Assembly (NCBI GenBank): GCA_019115845.1
Contig: DXCU01000030.1
Location: 1 to 64,000, forward strand
Source of the DNA: Candidatus Rubneribacter avistercoris
GTDB lineage: Bacteria; Actinomycetota; Coriobacteriia; Coriobacteriales; Eggerthellaceae
DNA length: 64,000 nt
Direction of reading: 5' to 3'
Shown here: positions 19,576-28,567 of the stretch, piece by piece
Numbering within the stretch: the stretch's first letter is position 1
Layout: each line of letters opens with the position of its first letter
The notes under the pieces: generated by a model
What the model was told of the DNA's origin: nothing
Database searches by the model: none
What the model saw: only the letters and a program-made list of their open reading frames with translations
Program-made: the position numbers and the translations under genes

Positions 19576-20565
19576 ATGGGAGATGGAAGGCTCGACCGGA
19601 CGGCAGGAGGCGTTGCGCGCGACTCGTTCGGCAAGGAGGCGGCGATGCGCTCTGACGCGTCGTACGTGCCGCGCAAGTCGTCGCGCAACGGGGCGCTCAT
19701 CTTCGGCATCGCGGTGTTCGCGGTCGCCTGCGCCGCGGTGCTGGCGGTGGCGCAGCTTGCCTTCGGGCGCGTGGGCTTCGGCGCGGTGGCGGCCATGCTG
19801 CTGGTCGGGCTTGCGGCGGTGTCGTCCGTTCACATCGCGCTTTCCTGGGAGAAGGTGGTGGTGCTGCGGCTGGGAAAGGTGAACCGCGTGGTGGGTCCGG
19901 GTCCGTACTTCACCATCCCCGTCATCGAGCATGGCACCATCCGCGTGGACCAGCGCACCATCGCCACGCCGTTTTATGCGGAAAAGACGCTGACGGCCGA
20001 CCTGGTGCCCGTCACCGTGGACGCCGTGCTGTTCTGGGTGGTGTGGGATGCCGAGAAGGCGTGCACCGAGGTGGAGGACTACTACGCCGCCGTTTCGTTT
20101 CTGGCGCAGACCGCCCTGCGCGAGGCGGTGGGCCGCTCGACGGTGGCCGAGGTGGCGCTGCGCCGCGATCAGCTGGACATGGAGATAGAGCGGGACATCG
20201 AGAAGGAGGCGGCCGGCTGGGGCGTGGACATCATATCGGTGAAGGTGCGCGACATCGTCATCCCCGACGATTTGCAGGAGGCCATGTCGCTTGAGGCGCA
20301 GGCCGACCGCGAGCGCAACGCGCGCATGACCGTGGCGGGCGCGGAGGCGGAGCTGGCGGAGATGCTGGCCGAGGCGGCGCGCGTTTACGGCGATCCGGAC
20401 GCGGCGCTCAAGCTGCGCACGATGCTCATGCAGTACGACACGGTGCGGAAGTCCGGAGGGGCCGTGGTCACGGTGCCCTCGTCGTTCTCCGACGGGTTCG
20501 CGGACGCGGGCGAACGGTCGGGTTCGCCGTCAGCGGCGGCTTCTTCGAAGGGCATTGGGCGTTGA
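19576..20565 (+). CDS. SPFH/Band 7 slipin-family membrane protein (cassette 1)
   Basis: SWEKVVVLRLGKVNRVVGPGPYFTIPVIEHGTIRVDQRTIATPF, VTVDAVLFWVVWDAEKACTEVEDYYAAVSFLAQTALREAVG. Confidence 0.88.
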   Translation: MGDGRLDRTAGGVARDSFGKEAAMRSDASYVPRKSSRNGALIFGIAVFAVACAAVLAVAQLAFGRVGFGAVAAMLLVGLAAVSSVHIALSWEKVVVLRLGKVNRVVGPGPYFTIPVIEHGTIRVDQRTIATPFYAEKTLTADLVPVTVDAVLFWVVWDAEKACTEVEDYYAAVSFLAQTALREAVGRSTVAEVALRRDQLDMEIERDIEKEAAGWGVDIISVKVRDIVIPDDLQEAMSLEAQADRERNARMTVAGAEAELAEMLAEAARVYGDPDAALKLRTMLMQYDTVRKSGGAVVTVPSSFSDGFADAGERSGSPSAAASSKGIGR

Positions 20566-20594
20566 TCTGCTATCATAAGGCGGAGAGCAATCCG

Positions 20595-21008
20595 ATGAGG
20601 GACACGCCTATGAATCCGCTTGCGACATTCGAGATAGACCATGGCAGCGGCCTGCCCGTATGGGTGCAGGTGAAGAACCGCATTGCGTACCTGATAGGAT
20701 CGGGCGGGTTCGAGGTGGGCGCCCAGCTGCCCACGGTGAGGTCGCTGGCCGTCGATCTGGACATCAGCTACAACACCGTGAGCCGCGCCTACATGGACTT
20801 GGAGCGCGAGGGTTACATCTCCACGCACAAGGGCAGGGGCACGTTCGTGGCCGATCGGCACGAGCTGGGCGCGGCCAACGCGTCGGACAGCTCGCTTGAG
20901 CTGGCGGTGGACGAGATGATACGGGCGTGCATGGCCGCTGGCTTGAACGACGACGACGTGGTGGCTTTGGTGGAGGCGCGTTTGAACCATCGCAAGATGG
21001 CGAAGTAG
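20595..21008 (+). CDS. GntR-family regulator, short YtrA-type (cassette 1)
   Basis: GLPVWVQVKNRIAYLIGSGGFEVGAQLPTVRSLAVDLDISYNTVSRAYMDLEREGYISTHKGRGTFV. Confidence 0.88.
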   Translation: MRDTPMNPLATFEIDHGSGLPVWVQVKNRIAYLIGSGGFEVGAQLPTVRSLAVDLDISYNTVSRAYMDLEREGYISTHKGRGTFVADRHELGAANASDSSLELAVDEMIRACMAAGLNDDDVVALVEARLNHRKMAK

Positions 21009-21063
21009 AGGCGAAGGACGAGGCTGGCGGGCTGCGCGCCCGTCGCGAAGAAAGGGGACGGAC

Positions 21064-21741
21064 ATGGCGGAACCGACGCAAGGCGCAACTGCGGAGGCGA
21101 ACGCGGGCGCCGAGGCGTGGCAGGCGAGGGCGGCGGCGTGCGAGCTTTTGGCCCTGAGTCTGCGTTACCCGGGCGAGGAGTTGGTGGGCATCGTGTCCTC
21201 GGGCGAGTGGGCCGATGCCGCGCGCGAGATAGCGGGGGCGCTGGGGCTTGCGTTGCCGAAGGGCTGGGCCGACGACGTGCGCGACGTTGAGCTGCATGCG
21301 CTGCGCGCCGAGGCGACGCGCCTGTTCGTGGGCGCTCCCCAGGCCGCATGCAGCCCGTACGAGGGCATGTGGCGCGCCCAGGACGACGGCGTGCAGCCGC
21401 TCATGTTCGTGAACCCGCACACGATGGCCGTCGAGCGCTTCTGCAAGGCGTGCGGCCTTGGGCAGGCGAAGGGCGGCGCCAACGACCCGCTCGACCACAT
21501 TGCCACGGAGTTCGAGCTTCTGCAGTACCTTGCCTCCATCGAGGCCGGCATCGCGCAGCCCTACGAGCAGGGGCCGGATGCCGAGGCGTTCCCCGGCGGC
21601 GGCGCGGGCGCGGCCTACGACGAGTTCGTGGCCGATCACCTGCGCACCTTCGCCCCGCGTTTCGCCGAGAAGCTTGAGGCCGAGGCGCGCGTTTCCTACT
21701 ACCGCGCCGTCGCGCAGCTGCTTGCGGCGTACGTGCGGTAA
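21064..21741 (+). CDS. TorD/DmsD-family molybdoenzyme chaperone
   Basis: LRAEATRLFVGAPQAACSPYEGMWRA, DPLDHIATEFELLQYLASIEAG, DHLRTFAPRFAEKLEAEA. Confidence 0.85.
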   Translation: MAEPTQGATAEANAGAEAWQARAAACELLALSLRYPGEELVGIVSSGEWADAAREIAGALGLALPKGWADDVRDVELHALRAEATRLFVGAPQAACSPYEGMWRAQDDGVQPLMFVNPHTMAVERFCKACGLGQAKGGANDPLDHIATEFELLQYLASIEAGIAQPYEQGPDAEAFPGGGAGAAYDEFVADHLRTFAPRFAEKLEAEARVSYYRAVAQLLAAYVR

Positions 21742-21756
21742 GGCGCGCCCGCCGAA

Positions 21757-21799
21757 GCGCGCGGCGTCCCCCGAGTGTGGGACGCCGCGCGCTTTTTTT
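21757..21799 (+). terminator. Intrinsic terminator
   Basis: GCGCGCGGCGTCCC-8 nt-GGGACGCCGCGCGC-TTTTTTT. Confidence 0.88.
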
Positions 21800-21871
21800 G
21801 GAGATGCGCTCTGCTTGTGATCCGCGGACTGCGGCAGGGGCGCACCTGACGCAGGCGCTATAATGCGGTTG

Positions 21872-21903
21872 CATCATTGTCGCACTATGTTGCGACAATG
21901 ATG
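21872..21903. promoter_or_regulatory. Operator class A, site 2
   Basis: CATCATTGTCGCA-ctatgt-TGCGACAATGATG, perfect 13-bp arms. Confidence 0.78.
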
Positions 21904-21977
21904 GACGCCGAGCAGGCCGCCGAAAGGCGGGCGGCAGACAGGTTGCACGATGCAATCCGATGGGGGACGGTGGCGAT

Positions 21978-23369
21978 ATGAACGATGCTCAACAGACGCA
22001 GATTCCTCGTTGCGGGAAGGATCGCAATCCGGCGCTTCGCAGGGCGTTGGAGCTGTATCAGGGCATAGAGGCCGACCACATGCGGGTTCTGGAAAGCTCC
22101 GGCGTGTCGTTCGCCCCGTATGACGAGGAGCGCCGAGAGGCTCGCCTGCTTATGGCGCAGCTTGAAAAGAAGGGCGCGCGCATTCGCAACGGCGGGGCGA
22201 GCGTTGCGCGGGGCCATTTGAGCCGTGGTTGCCTTGCGTGCACGGGTTCGTGCGTGAGCCGCACCTACGCCCTTTCGAACAACTGCCACCGGGACTGCTT
22301 TTTCTGCTTCAACCCCAACCAAAAAGGATTCGCCTACTATTGCGACAACCCGTTTCCCTGGCGCGAACAACTCGACGAGCTGGCGCAAGGCGATCGGCCT
22401 CCGGCGTGCGTGGCGCTTTCCGGCGGGGAGCCTTTGCTGTATCCGGACGAGGCGTGCGCGTTCTTCGCGCGGGCGCGCGAGCTGTTCCCCGCATGCCATC
22501 TGCGCATGTACACGTCGGGGGACCTGCTCGACCGTGAGTTGCTGGCCCGCCTGCGCGATGCGGGGCTGGACGAGATCCGGTTCTCGGTCAAGCAGGACGA
22601 TCCGGACGACATGCAGGAGCGGGTGCTTGCCAACATGGAGGCTGCGCTTGGGTTCATCCCGACCGTCATGGTGGAAATGCCGCCCATTCCCGGCACGGAA
22701 GACCAGATGAAAGAGCTTTTGGTCCGCCTCGACCACATGGGGGTGCACGGGATCAACCTGCTGGAGTTCGCGTACGCCATGTGGAACTGGCCGGTGTTCG
22801 AGTCGTTGGGCCTCACGCTCAGAAACCCTCCGTGCCACGTGCTTTACGACTACGAGTACGCGGGCGCGTTGGCGGTGCAGGGAAGCGAGGAGCTGTGCCT
22901 GCGCCTCATGCTGTGGGCATGCGATCAGGGTCTTGAGCTGGGGATGCACTATTGTTCGCTCGAAAACAAGCATCGCGCCCAAATCCGGACCATCAACGGG
23001 CGGCACGCTTCAATCGATCGCCGTTACGCTTTCGATTACGGGGACTTCTTCATGAAGGCCGGCGTGGTGTTCGGGCCGGATCGGACTGCGGTGCGCGATG
23101 CCCTCAAAGCGCAGGGATGCGCTGATTTCCTGGAAGACGAGGAAGCCGATTCGACGTCGTTTCATCCGAAGTGGCTGGAGGCGGCGTCGCGGGTCCGTGC
23201 CGGCGATGGCGTTTGCGTCCAGCCGTGCGTCTCGTCCAATGTCGTGGTGGAGCGAGAGGGCGGGCTTGCGTTGCGGGAGCTCAAGCTCGAGTTGCTGTCG
23301 AAGGCCCCCGCAGTGCAGCTTGACGACGCCACGGCCCGCGCCGACCGGGCGGCGGGCGACGTTCTGTGA
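21978..23369 (+). CDS. Radical SAM enzyme with extra N-terminal cysteine cluster
   Basis: CHRDCFFCF (CX3CX2C), SGGEPLLYPDEA, CLACTGSC and C-terminal cysteines (CVQPCVSS). Confidence 0.83.
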   Translation: MNDAQQTQIPRCGKDRNPALRRALELYQGIEADHMRVLESSGVSFAPYDEERREARLLMAQLEKKGARIRNGGASVARGHLSRGCLACTGSCVSRTYALSNNCHRDCFFCFNPNQKGFAYYCDNPFPWREQLDELAQGDRPPACVALSGGEPLLYPDEACAFFARARELFPACHLRMYTSGDLLDRELLARLRDAGLDEIRFSVKQDDPDDMQERVLANMEAALGFIPTVMVEMPPIPGTEDQMKELLVRLDHMGVHGINLLEFAYAMWNWPVFESLGLTLRNPPCHVLYDYEYAGALAVQGSEELCLRLMLWACDQGLELGMHYCSLENKHRAQIRTINGRHASIDRRYAFDYGDFFMKAGVVFGPDRTAVRDALKAQGCADFLEDEEADSTSFHPKWLEAASRVRAGDGVCVQPCVSSNVVVEREGGLALRELKLELLSKAPAVQLDDATARADRAAGDVL

Positions 23370-23427
23370 TGTGGCGACGGAGGCTTCCGCACGTTTTACG
23401 CAAATAAAGGTCCATTCCATCATCTTA

Positions 23428-23481
23428 TGCACGACTAGCACGTGAAACACACTCCCATTTTGCACGACTAGCACGTGAAAC
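23428..23481. repeat. R1 repeat array, two copies at 33-nt period
   Basis: TGCACGACTAGCACGTGAAAC at 23428 and 23461. Confidence 0.9.
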
Positions 23482-23509
23482 GGGGAGCCTGCTTTGGTTC
23501 TATCTCCTG

Positions 23510-24821
23510 TCACTGTTTTTCGAGAAAGGTTGTGCAATAGATAGGGGCATAGGTGATCTTGCCGCTCTGCTCTATATTAGACTCGCACAGAACGAGTGCT
23601 TCATCTATGCCGTAGTTTTCTGTGGTGAGTACGTTTGAGAGCGCGCTGTGGCGTTTATACGTTTTTCCGGATTTCACCTCTATTGGAACAACTCTATTCA
23701 TGTCTGTCTCAATGAGGAAATCTATCTCTCCTTTTGCAGATGACTTGTAATAAAAAAGAGGGAACCCGCGACATTTGAGCTCTTGGGCAACGTAGTTCTC
23801 GTAGAGTGCTCCATACAGCACATCGCGCCGGCCTTCCATTATGCTTCGAGAGACCTCTAGTCCGCATAGGTAGGTCAACAACCCTACGTCAGAAAGAAAA
23901 AGTTTGAAAAGCGTTGAGTTCTGGGAGAGGAGAAGAGGGGGTCTTGGTTCGCGCACATTGTAGGTGGGCAGAGCCACGCCGGCATCCGAGAGCCAGAGAA
24001 AGTCGTTTTCATACCGGTCGAAATGTGCGTCTCCTGATACATTTGATATGGTGAATCGTTTGTTTTGTTCGGAAAGCTCTGCTGGAATAAGGTCAAAAAT
24101 TCGTTTTACCGTTCGTGCCTTCTTGCCGGCATACTTCGATATGTCTCCCCGGTACGTATCAATAATACCTTTTTGAATGGAGCGAACTTCCTGCATGCTC
24201 TGACTATTGAAAAATGTCTGGACTGCGGCAGGCATACCTCCAACAAGAAGGTAGTCATGGAATACATCAAGAAGCTTTTTGTGAATATAGTCGTCTAAAG
24301 GTTTGCGCGCAGTAAAAGCATCCCTCGCTGCATGGAGGGCGGTTTGCGGTAGACCTTTTGCCCAACAATACTCCTCGAAATCGAGGGGGTACATAGTGAA
24401 AGAATCAAGGTACCCCACAGGGATGGACCGCGCGTTGCTCATTTCGGTGCCAAGAAGCGACCCTGATAGAATCCAATCAAACTCGGGGTGCTTTTGCACG
24501 AGGAACTTGATGGCGGTAACTACCTCAATACATTCTTGGATTTCATCGAGGAAAATTAAGGTATCTCCGGGAACGAACTCTCCTCGTGCGTACAAGGTTA
24601 TGCGGGCAAATATGTCATCAGAATTTGTGGCTTCACGTAGTGCGCGCGCCGCGCCTTCATCGTCAATAAAGTTAATTTCAGCAAAATGGCCGTAGTTTTG
24701 TTCTGCGAAGCGGTGTATCAAAAAAGTTTTCCCAACTTGACGGGCGCCATCAACGAGCAAAGCTCGAGTTGAGGCATGTTCTTTCCACCACAGCAGCTTC
24801 TCTGTGGCTTTTCGTTTTAAC
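23510..24821 (-). pseudogene. AAA_14 + DUF4143-type ATPase (ATPase 1), 5' end separated by IS insertion at codons 1-3
   Basis: LLVDGARQVGKTFLIHRF Walker A, LIFLDEIQE Walker B, EIDFLIETDMNRVVPIEVKSGK PD-(D/E)XK-like. Removing the IS and one TSD copy restores ATG TTA AAA CGA AAA GCC (MLKRKATEKLLWWKEHASTRALLVDGARQVGK). Confidence 0.82.
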
Positions 24822-26458
24822 CACGTACTCTGGGAAAGTTAGGTATGTTGGAGCAGGAAGTCGACCGTCAGGGGCGTGTTGAGCGCCGAGAAGAGCCGCT
24901 CCTGCTTCGACCTGAGGTTGCAGCACACCCACCTGCCCCCGACCTTGTTGGCCTTGACCATCCGGGCCTCCAGCAGGCAGTCGTCCACCGACTTGCCCCT
25001 GACCGCCTTGCAGGCGTCGGCGAGCTCGCGGTGCACGAGCGCGGTGACGAGCGCGACGAACGCCAGCCCCTGCGCCTTGCAGTAGTCCTGCGCCCCCGGC
25101 GACGTGAAGCCGGCGCCGTTCTTCAGCCAGCCGAAGAAGGCCTCCACCGACCATCTGCGCTTGTACGCCTCGTAGACCTCCTGCGCCGACATGTCCTCCC
25201 GGCTGGTCTGCAGCACGATCACGCCCATCAGGTCCTTGGCCTCCTCGAACCCCTCGGCCGTGTAGCCCTCGGCGCCCTGCCCGAGCTTCGCCAGGTAGCC
25301 CGCCTGCTCCATGGCCTGCTTGTTCAGGTCGCGGAACAGCACGACGCGCGCGCCGCGGCGGCGGGCGTCGCGGTACTCGACGGCCGACGCCCTCCCGCCG
25401 CGCCTGTAGACGAACCGCCCGTCCACCTCCGGGTCGGCCACGGCCTCCCTGCAGGCGAGCAGCCGCTTGTGCAGCGGGATTATGTAGGAGCAGCCGTTCG
25501 AGGTGAACGCCTCCACGTTGCCCTTGCTGTAGAAGCCCGCGTCGGCGACGAACATCTTGCCCGTCAGCTCGGCCCGCGTGAGCAGGTCGCGCACGCTGGC
25601 CTTGTCCAGCGCCGCCCCCTCGTACATGCGCGACAGCATCGGCCGGCCCGTCCCGACGTCGTAGGCCATGAGCAGGTTGACCTGGTCGGACCCGAGCCTG
25701 CCCCGCCTGCAGCCGGGCTCCGCCAGGTCGTTCAGGCGAGACGACGACGGCATCGCGTGCCCGTCCACGGCGACCTCCGGCCCCGCCGACGCGCACAGCG
25801 CCGCCTCGAACGACATGACCGGGCCCTGCCTGCGCCCGAGCGCGTCGAGCAGGGTCGCGAGGGCGTCCGGCCCCATCTTCAGCGACGGGAAGCGCAGCGA
25901 CAGCGCCGACATGGCGAAGTGCCTGCCGGCGTCCTTGGCCGGCTGCATGCCGTTCACGCAGTTCACGACGGCCAGCGCGTAGACCTGGGCGGCGTCGCGC
26001 GGGTCGAAGTGCTCCCTGAGCATGGCGAGCACGCCGGCGGAGTTCGCCAGCGCCACCGCGTACTGGCCGAACTCGAGCGTGGTGACCTCGCCCTCGCGCG
26101 CCCTCGCGCCGTTGGGGACGAACCCGTCCTCGTCGGTGATCGAGCCTATGCAGCGCCCCATCTCGGTCTTGCGCCTGCCGCCGCGCGCGACGGAGCGGTA
26201 CTCGTAGACGTAGTAGCGCCCGCCTATCGCCTTGACCATCGTGCCCCTCGGCTTCATCGACCTGATCCGCTCGGGGACGGAGTACTTGCCCATGGGTGCC
26301 TCCCTCAACATACCTAATGCATACCTAATTCTAGCATACGGGGACCCGCGCCGGCGCGTCGCCGGAAACCAGCCGCCGCCTGGCGCTGCATGCCGGCGGG
26401 CGGCATGATGGGAGATGCCCGGAAGCGCCGTTTCTACCTAACTTTCCCAGAGTACGTG
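24822..26458 (-). mobile_element. Complete insertion sequence (IS1634/IS4-superfamily-like), 1637 bp
   Basis: 24-bp TIRs CACGTACTCTGGGAAAGTTAGGTA at both ends (24822-24845; 26435-26458), TSD TTTAAC at 24816-24821 and 26459-26464. Confidence 0.9.
24839..26293 (-). CDS. DDE transposase
   Basis: Single long ORF filling the IS; MFVADAGFYSKGNVEAFTSNGCSYIIPLHKRL and YEAYKRRWSVEAFFGWLKNGAGF typical of IS4-superfamily transposases. Confidence 0.87.
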   Translation of the reverse strand: MGKYSVPERIRSMKPRGTMVKAIGGRYYVYEYRSVARGGRRKTEMGRCIGSITDEDGFVPNGARAREGEVTTLEFGQYAVALANSAGVLAMLREHFDPRDAAQVYALAVVNCVNGMQPAKDAGRHFAMSALSLRFPSLKMGPDALATLLDALGRRQGPVMSFEAALCASAGPEVAVDGHAMPSSSRLNDLAEPGCRRGRLGSDQVNLLMAYDVGTGRPMLSRMYEGAALDKASVRDLLTRAELTGKMFVADAGFYSKGNVEAFTSNGCSYIIPLHKRLLACREAVADPEVDGRFVYRRGGRASAVEYRDARRRGARVVLFRDLNKQAMEQAGYLAKLGQGAEGYTAEGFEEAKDLMGVIVLQTSREDMSAQEVYEAYKRRWSVEAFFGWLKNGAGFTSPGAQDYCKAQGLAFVALVTALVHRELADACKAVRGKSVDDCLLEARMVKANKVGGRWVCCNLRSKQERLFSALNTPLTVDFLLQHT

Positions 26459-26489
26459 TTTAACATAGCGTCACGCTCCCGAAATATGT

Positions 26490-26568
26490 CACTTTCAGAG
26501 AAGATATTTTAGACCATTTTGTCACTTTCAGAGAAAGATTTCCCTATCTTTTTGCCACTTTCAGAGAA
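26490..26568. repeat. R2 repeat array, three copies at 33-nt period
   Basis: CACTTTCAGAGAA at 26490, 26523 and 26556. Confidence 0.9.
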
Positions 26569-26702
26569 ACGATGCTGCGGTAATTAGCCTAAAAGTAGGA
26601 TAATCTAAATTGTAACAATAGGATGACAGAAGGCGGAGGTGCTATCATCAGTCACCCGTCCCTTGTTGTCAGCCACCCCTCTCCGCACTCTTCTGGCAAT
26701 GG

Positions 26703-28076
26703 CTAAAGGGCGTGAACCATGTAAAGCGGAAGATAGGTGCGGTCTCCTTCGTGGCGCAATTGCCCAGGATGCACCACGTATTCGTCACCGATGCGGCTTC
26801 CGTACTTCTTCTTAAACTTGTCAAGCGACGTGGTGGTGTAACGTTTTGTGGACTTCGTTTCTATGGGAACTATCTTGGCGTGGGGGTTTCCGGCGCTCGT
26901 AAGGAAGTCAATCTCCATACGGTCATCAGGATTGCTGCTGTGTCGCGAATAGAACCACAGTTTGCGTCCTTGGGCTTTAAGCGACTGGGCAACAGCGTTC
27001 TCAACCAACATCCCCTCGTTTATCTGGAGTTTCCCCAAAAGTACATCCCGGTAGAGGTTCTCTGCTTCCTTGCTTTCGCCGCCAAAGGCATGGGTCGCCA
27101 AAAGCCCTGTATCGGCCATATAGCACTTGAGCGTGGGCCGATCCTCATATAAGGACAGTCCCACGTGGGGGTCGGTCGTGTTGTAGCAGATGTTTGCGAT
27201 ACGCGCATCGGACAACCAGAAAAACGCTTCTTCGTAGGTGCGCATACGGGCATCGCTTTGGAGTGCGCTCAGTCTGAATTTCTTTTCGTGCTTGGAAAGT
27301 TGGGAGGGTATTTCGTCGAATACGGATGTAACCTTGTATTCGTACCCTCCTGCAAAACGTGCGATGTCATTGCGATACAAGGTGAGAATCTTTGCCTTTT
27401 CAGCTTCGGCGTTGGTGAAGCTGCGATTTTTAGCGTATTCTGCTACTGGGGCTGGCATGCCTCCCACCAGCAGATATTCACGAAATAGTCGCGAGGCTTT
27501 CTTGTGAAGGGCATCGGGGAGCGGCTGCATCCTCTCGCGTGCGTTACGAATCAGCTCGGCGAGGGGGGCTTCTTCGAGGGCCCAGAGAAACTCCTCGAAA
27601 TCAAACGGAGCCAGTTCGAGCGGAACTTCCTCGGATGGAATGAGGATGTCTTTCGTATTCATTTTGATAGATACGAGAGATCCTGTTTCTATGAAGTCGA
27701 AGCGGCCATCTTCTACGAAGTATTTCACCAAGCCGCGCGCGCGGGGGAAGAACTGGATTTCGTCGAGAACGATGAGGCTCTGCCGTTCATAGAGCGGAAC
27801 TCCGTATATGCCGGACAAATAGGCGAAAAGTGAATCAAGGTCATCGGCAAGGTCGTCAAACAGGGCCTTGACGTCGTTAGAGGCTCGGTAGAAGTCGATG
27901 AACAGGCAGGAGCGATATTCCTTGCGACCAAATTCCTGTGCAAGCGTACTTTTCCCGACACGTCGTGCTCCTTCGATGAGGAGAGCTGTCCGCCCTTGGT
28001 CGCGCTCTTTCCATGCAAGCAGTTGGTCATATGCTTTTCTTTTAAGCAACGATACCTCCTTGAACTGCGTATACAT
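26703..28076 (-). CDS. AAA_14 + DUF4143-type ATPase (ATPase 2)
   Basis: LLIEGARRVGKSTLAQEFG Walker A, LIVLDEIQFFPRARGLVKYF Walker B, MEIDFLTSAGNPHAKIVPIETKSTKR nuclease-like C-terminus. Confidence 0.87.
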   Translation of the reverse strand: MYTQFKEVSLLKRKAYDQLLAWKERDQGRTALLIEGARRVGKSTLAQEFGRKEYRSCLFIDFYRASNDVKALFDDLADDLDSLFAYLSGIYGVPLYERQSLIVLDEIQFFPRARGLVKYFVEDGRFDFIETGSLVSIKMNTKDILIPSEEVPLELAPFDFEEFLWALEEAPLAELIRNARERMQPLPDALHKKASRLFREYLLVGGMPAPVAEYAKNRSFTNAEAEKAKILTLYRNDIARFAGGYEYKVTSVFDEIPSQLSKHEKKFRLSALQSDARMRTYEEAFFWLSDARIANICYNTTDPHVGLSLYEDRPTLKCYMADTGLLATHAFGGESKEAENLYRDVLLGKLQINEGMLVENAVAQSLKAQGRKLWFYSRHSSNPDDRMEIDFLTSAGNPHAKIVPIETKSTKRYTTTSLDKFKKKYGSRIGDEYVVHPGQLRHEGDRTYLPLYMVHAL

Positions 28077-28105
28077 AGTTTTATAAAACTATTTTTATCG
28101 TGAAA

Positions 28106-28192
28106 TGCACGACTAGCACGTGAAAAATATACCACATATGCACGACTAGCACGTGAGACACACCCCCATTTTGCACGACGAGCGCATGAAAT
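28106..28192. repeat. R1 repeat array, three copies at 33-nt period
   Basis: TGCACGACTAGCACGTGAAA at 28106, TGCACGACTAGCACGTGAGA at 28139, TGCACGACGAGCGCATGAAA at 28172. Confidence 0.88.
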
Positions 28193-28339
28193 GGAGATAG
28201 AGTGGGTTGGCGAGCCTTGTTTGGATGGTGACGATGGTGACGCAGGATGGTGACGCAGCACGGTGACGCAGGACGGGGATAATGTCATATCTGGATGTGA
28301 TCTTATCCCCGGTGGCCTGTTGCCCTCCACAAAATACGT

Positions 28340-28370
28340 CACTTTCAGAGAAACGGTCGCTTTCAGAGAA
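28340..28370. repeat. R2 repeat pair at 18-nt spacing
   Basis: CACTTTCAGAGAA at 28340 and CGCTTTCAGAGAA at 28358. Confidence 0.8.
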
Positions 28371-28410
28371 GCGATGCCGCTGTGCTTATCCTGAAAATAG
28401 AATAACCTAA

Positions 28411-28434
28411 ATTGTCGCAATGTATTGCGACAAT
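28411..28434. promoter_or_regulatory. Operator class A, site 3
   Basis: ATTGTCGCAAT-gt-ATTGCGACAAT, 11-bp perfect arms; same 24-nt overall spacing as the core of site 2. Confidence 0.78.
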
Positions 28435-28567
28435 GTGACAATGCGCGTACACTGAGGACAGAAGCGAGGGGTGGCCAACCTTGCGCATGGGCGTGGATGT
28501 TCATGCATGCGTCTGCGTCTTACGGGGGAGAATGCAGAGGGCGTTCTTCATGTTCTTAGGAGGAGGA

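Noticed and set aside
24845-26317. 490-aa + strand ORF antisense to the transposase
   Set aside because: Shadow frame; the minus-strand frame has transposase motifs and its RBS
23428-28192. R1/R2 arrays as a CRISPR
   Set aside because: Only 2-3 units, spacer lengths of about 12-20 nt, no cas genes in the window
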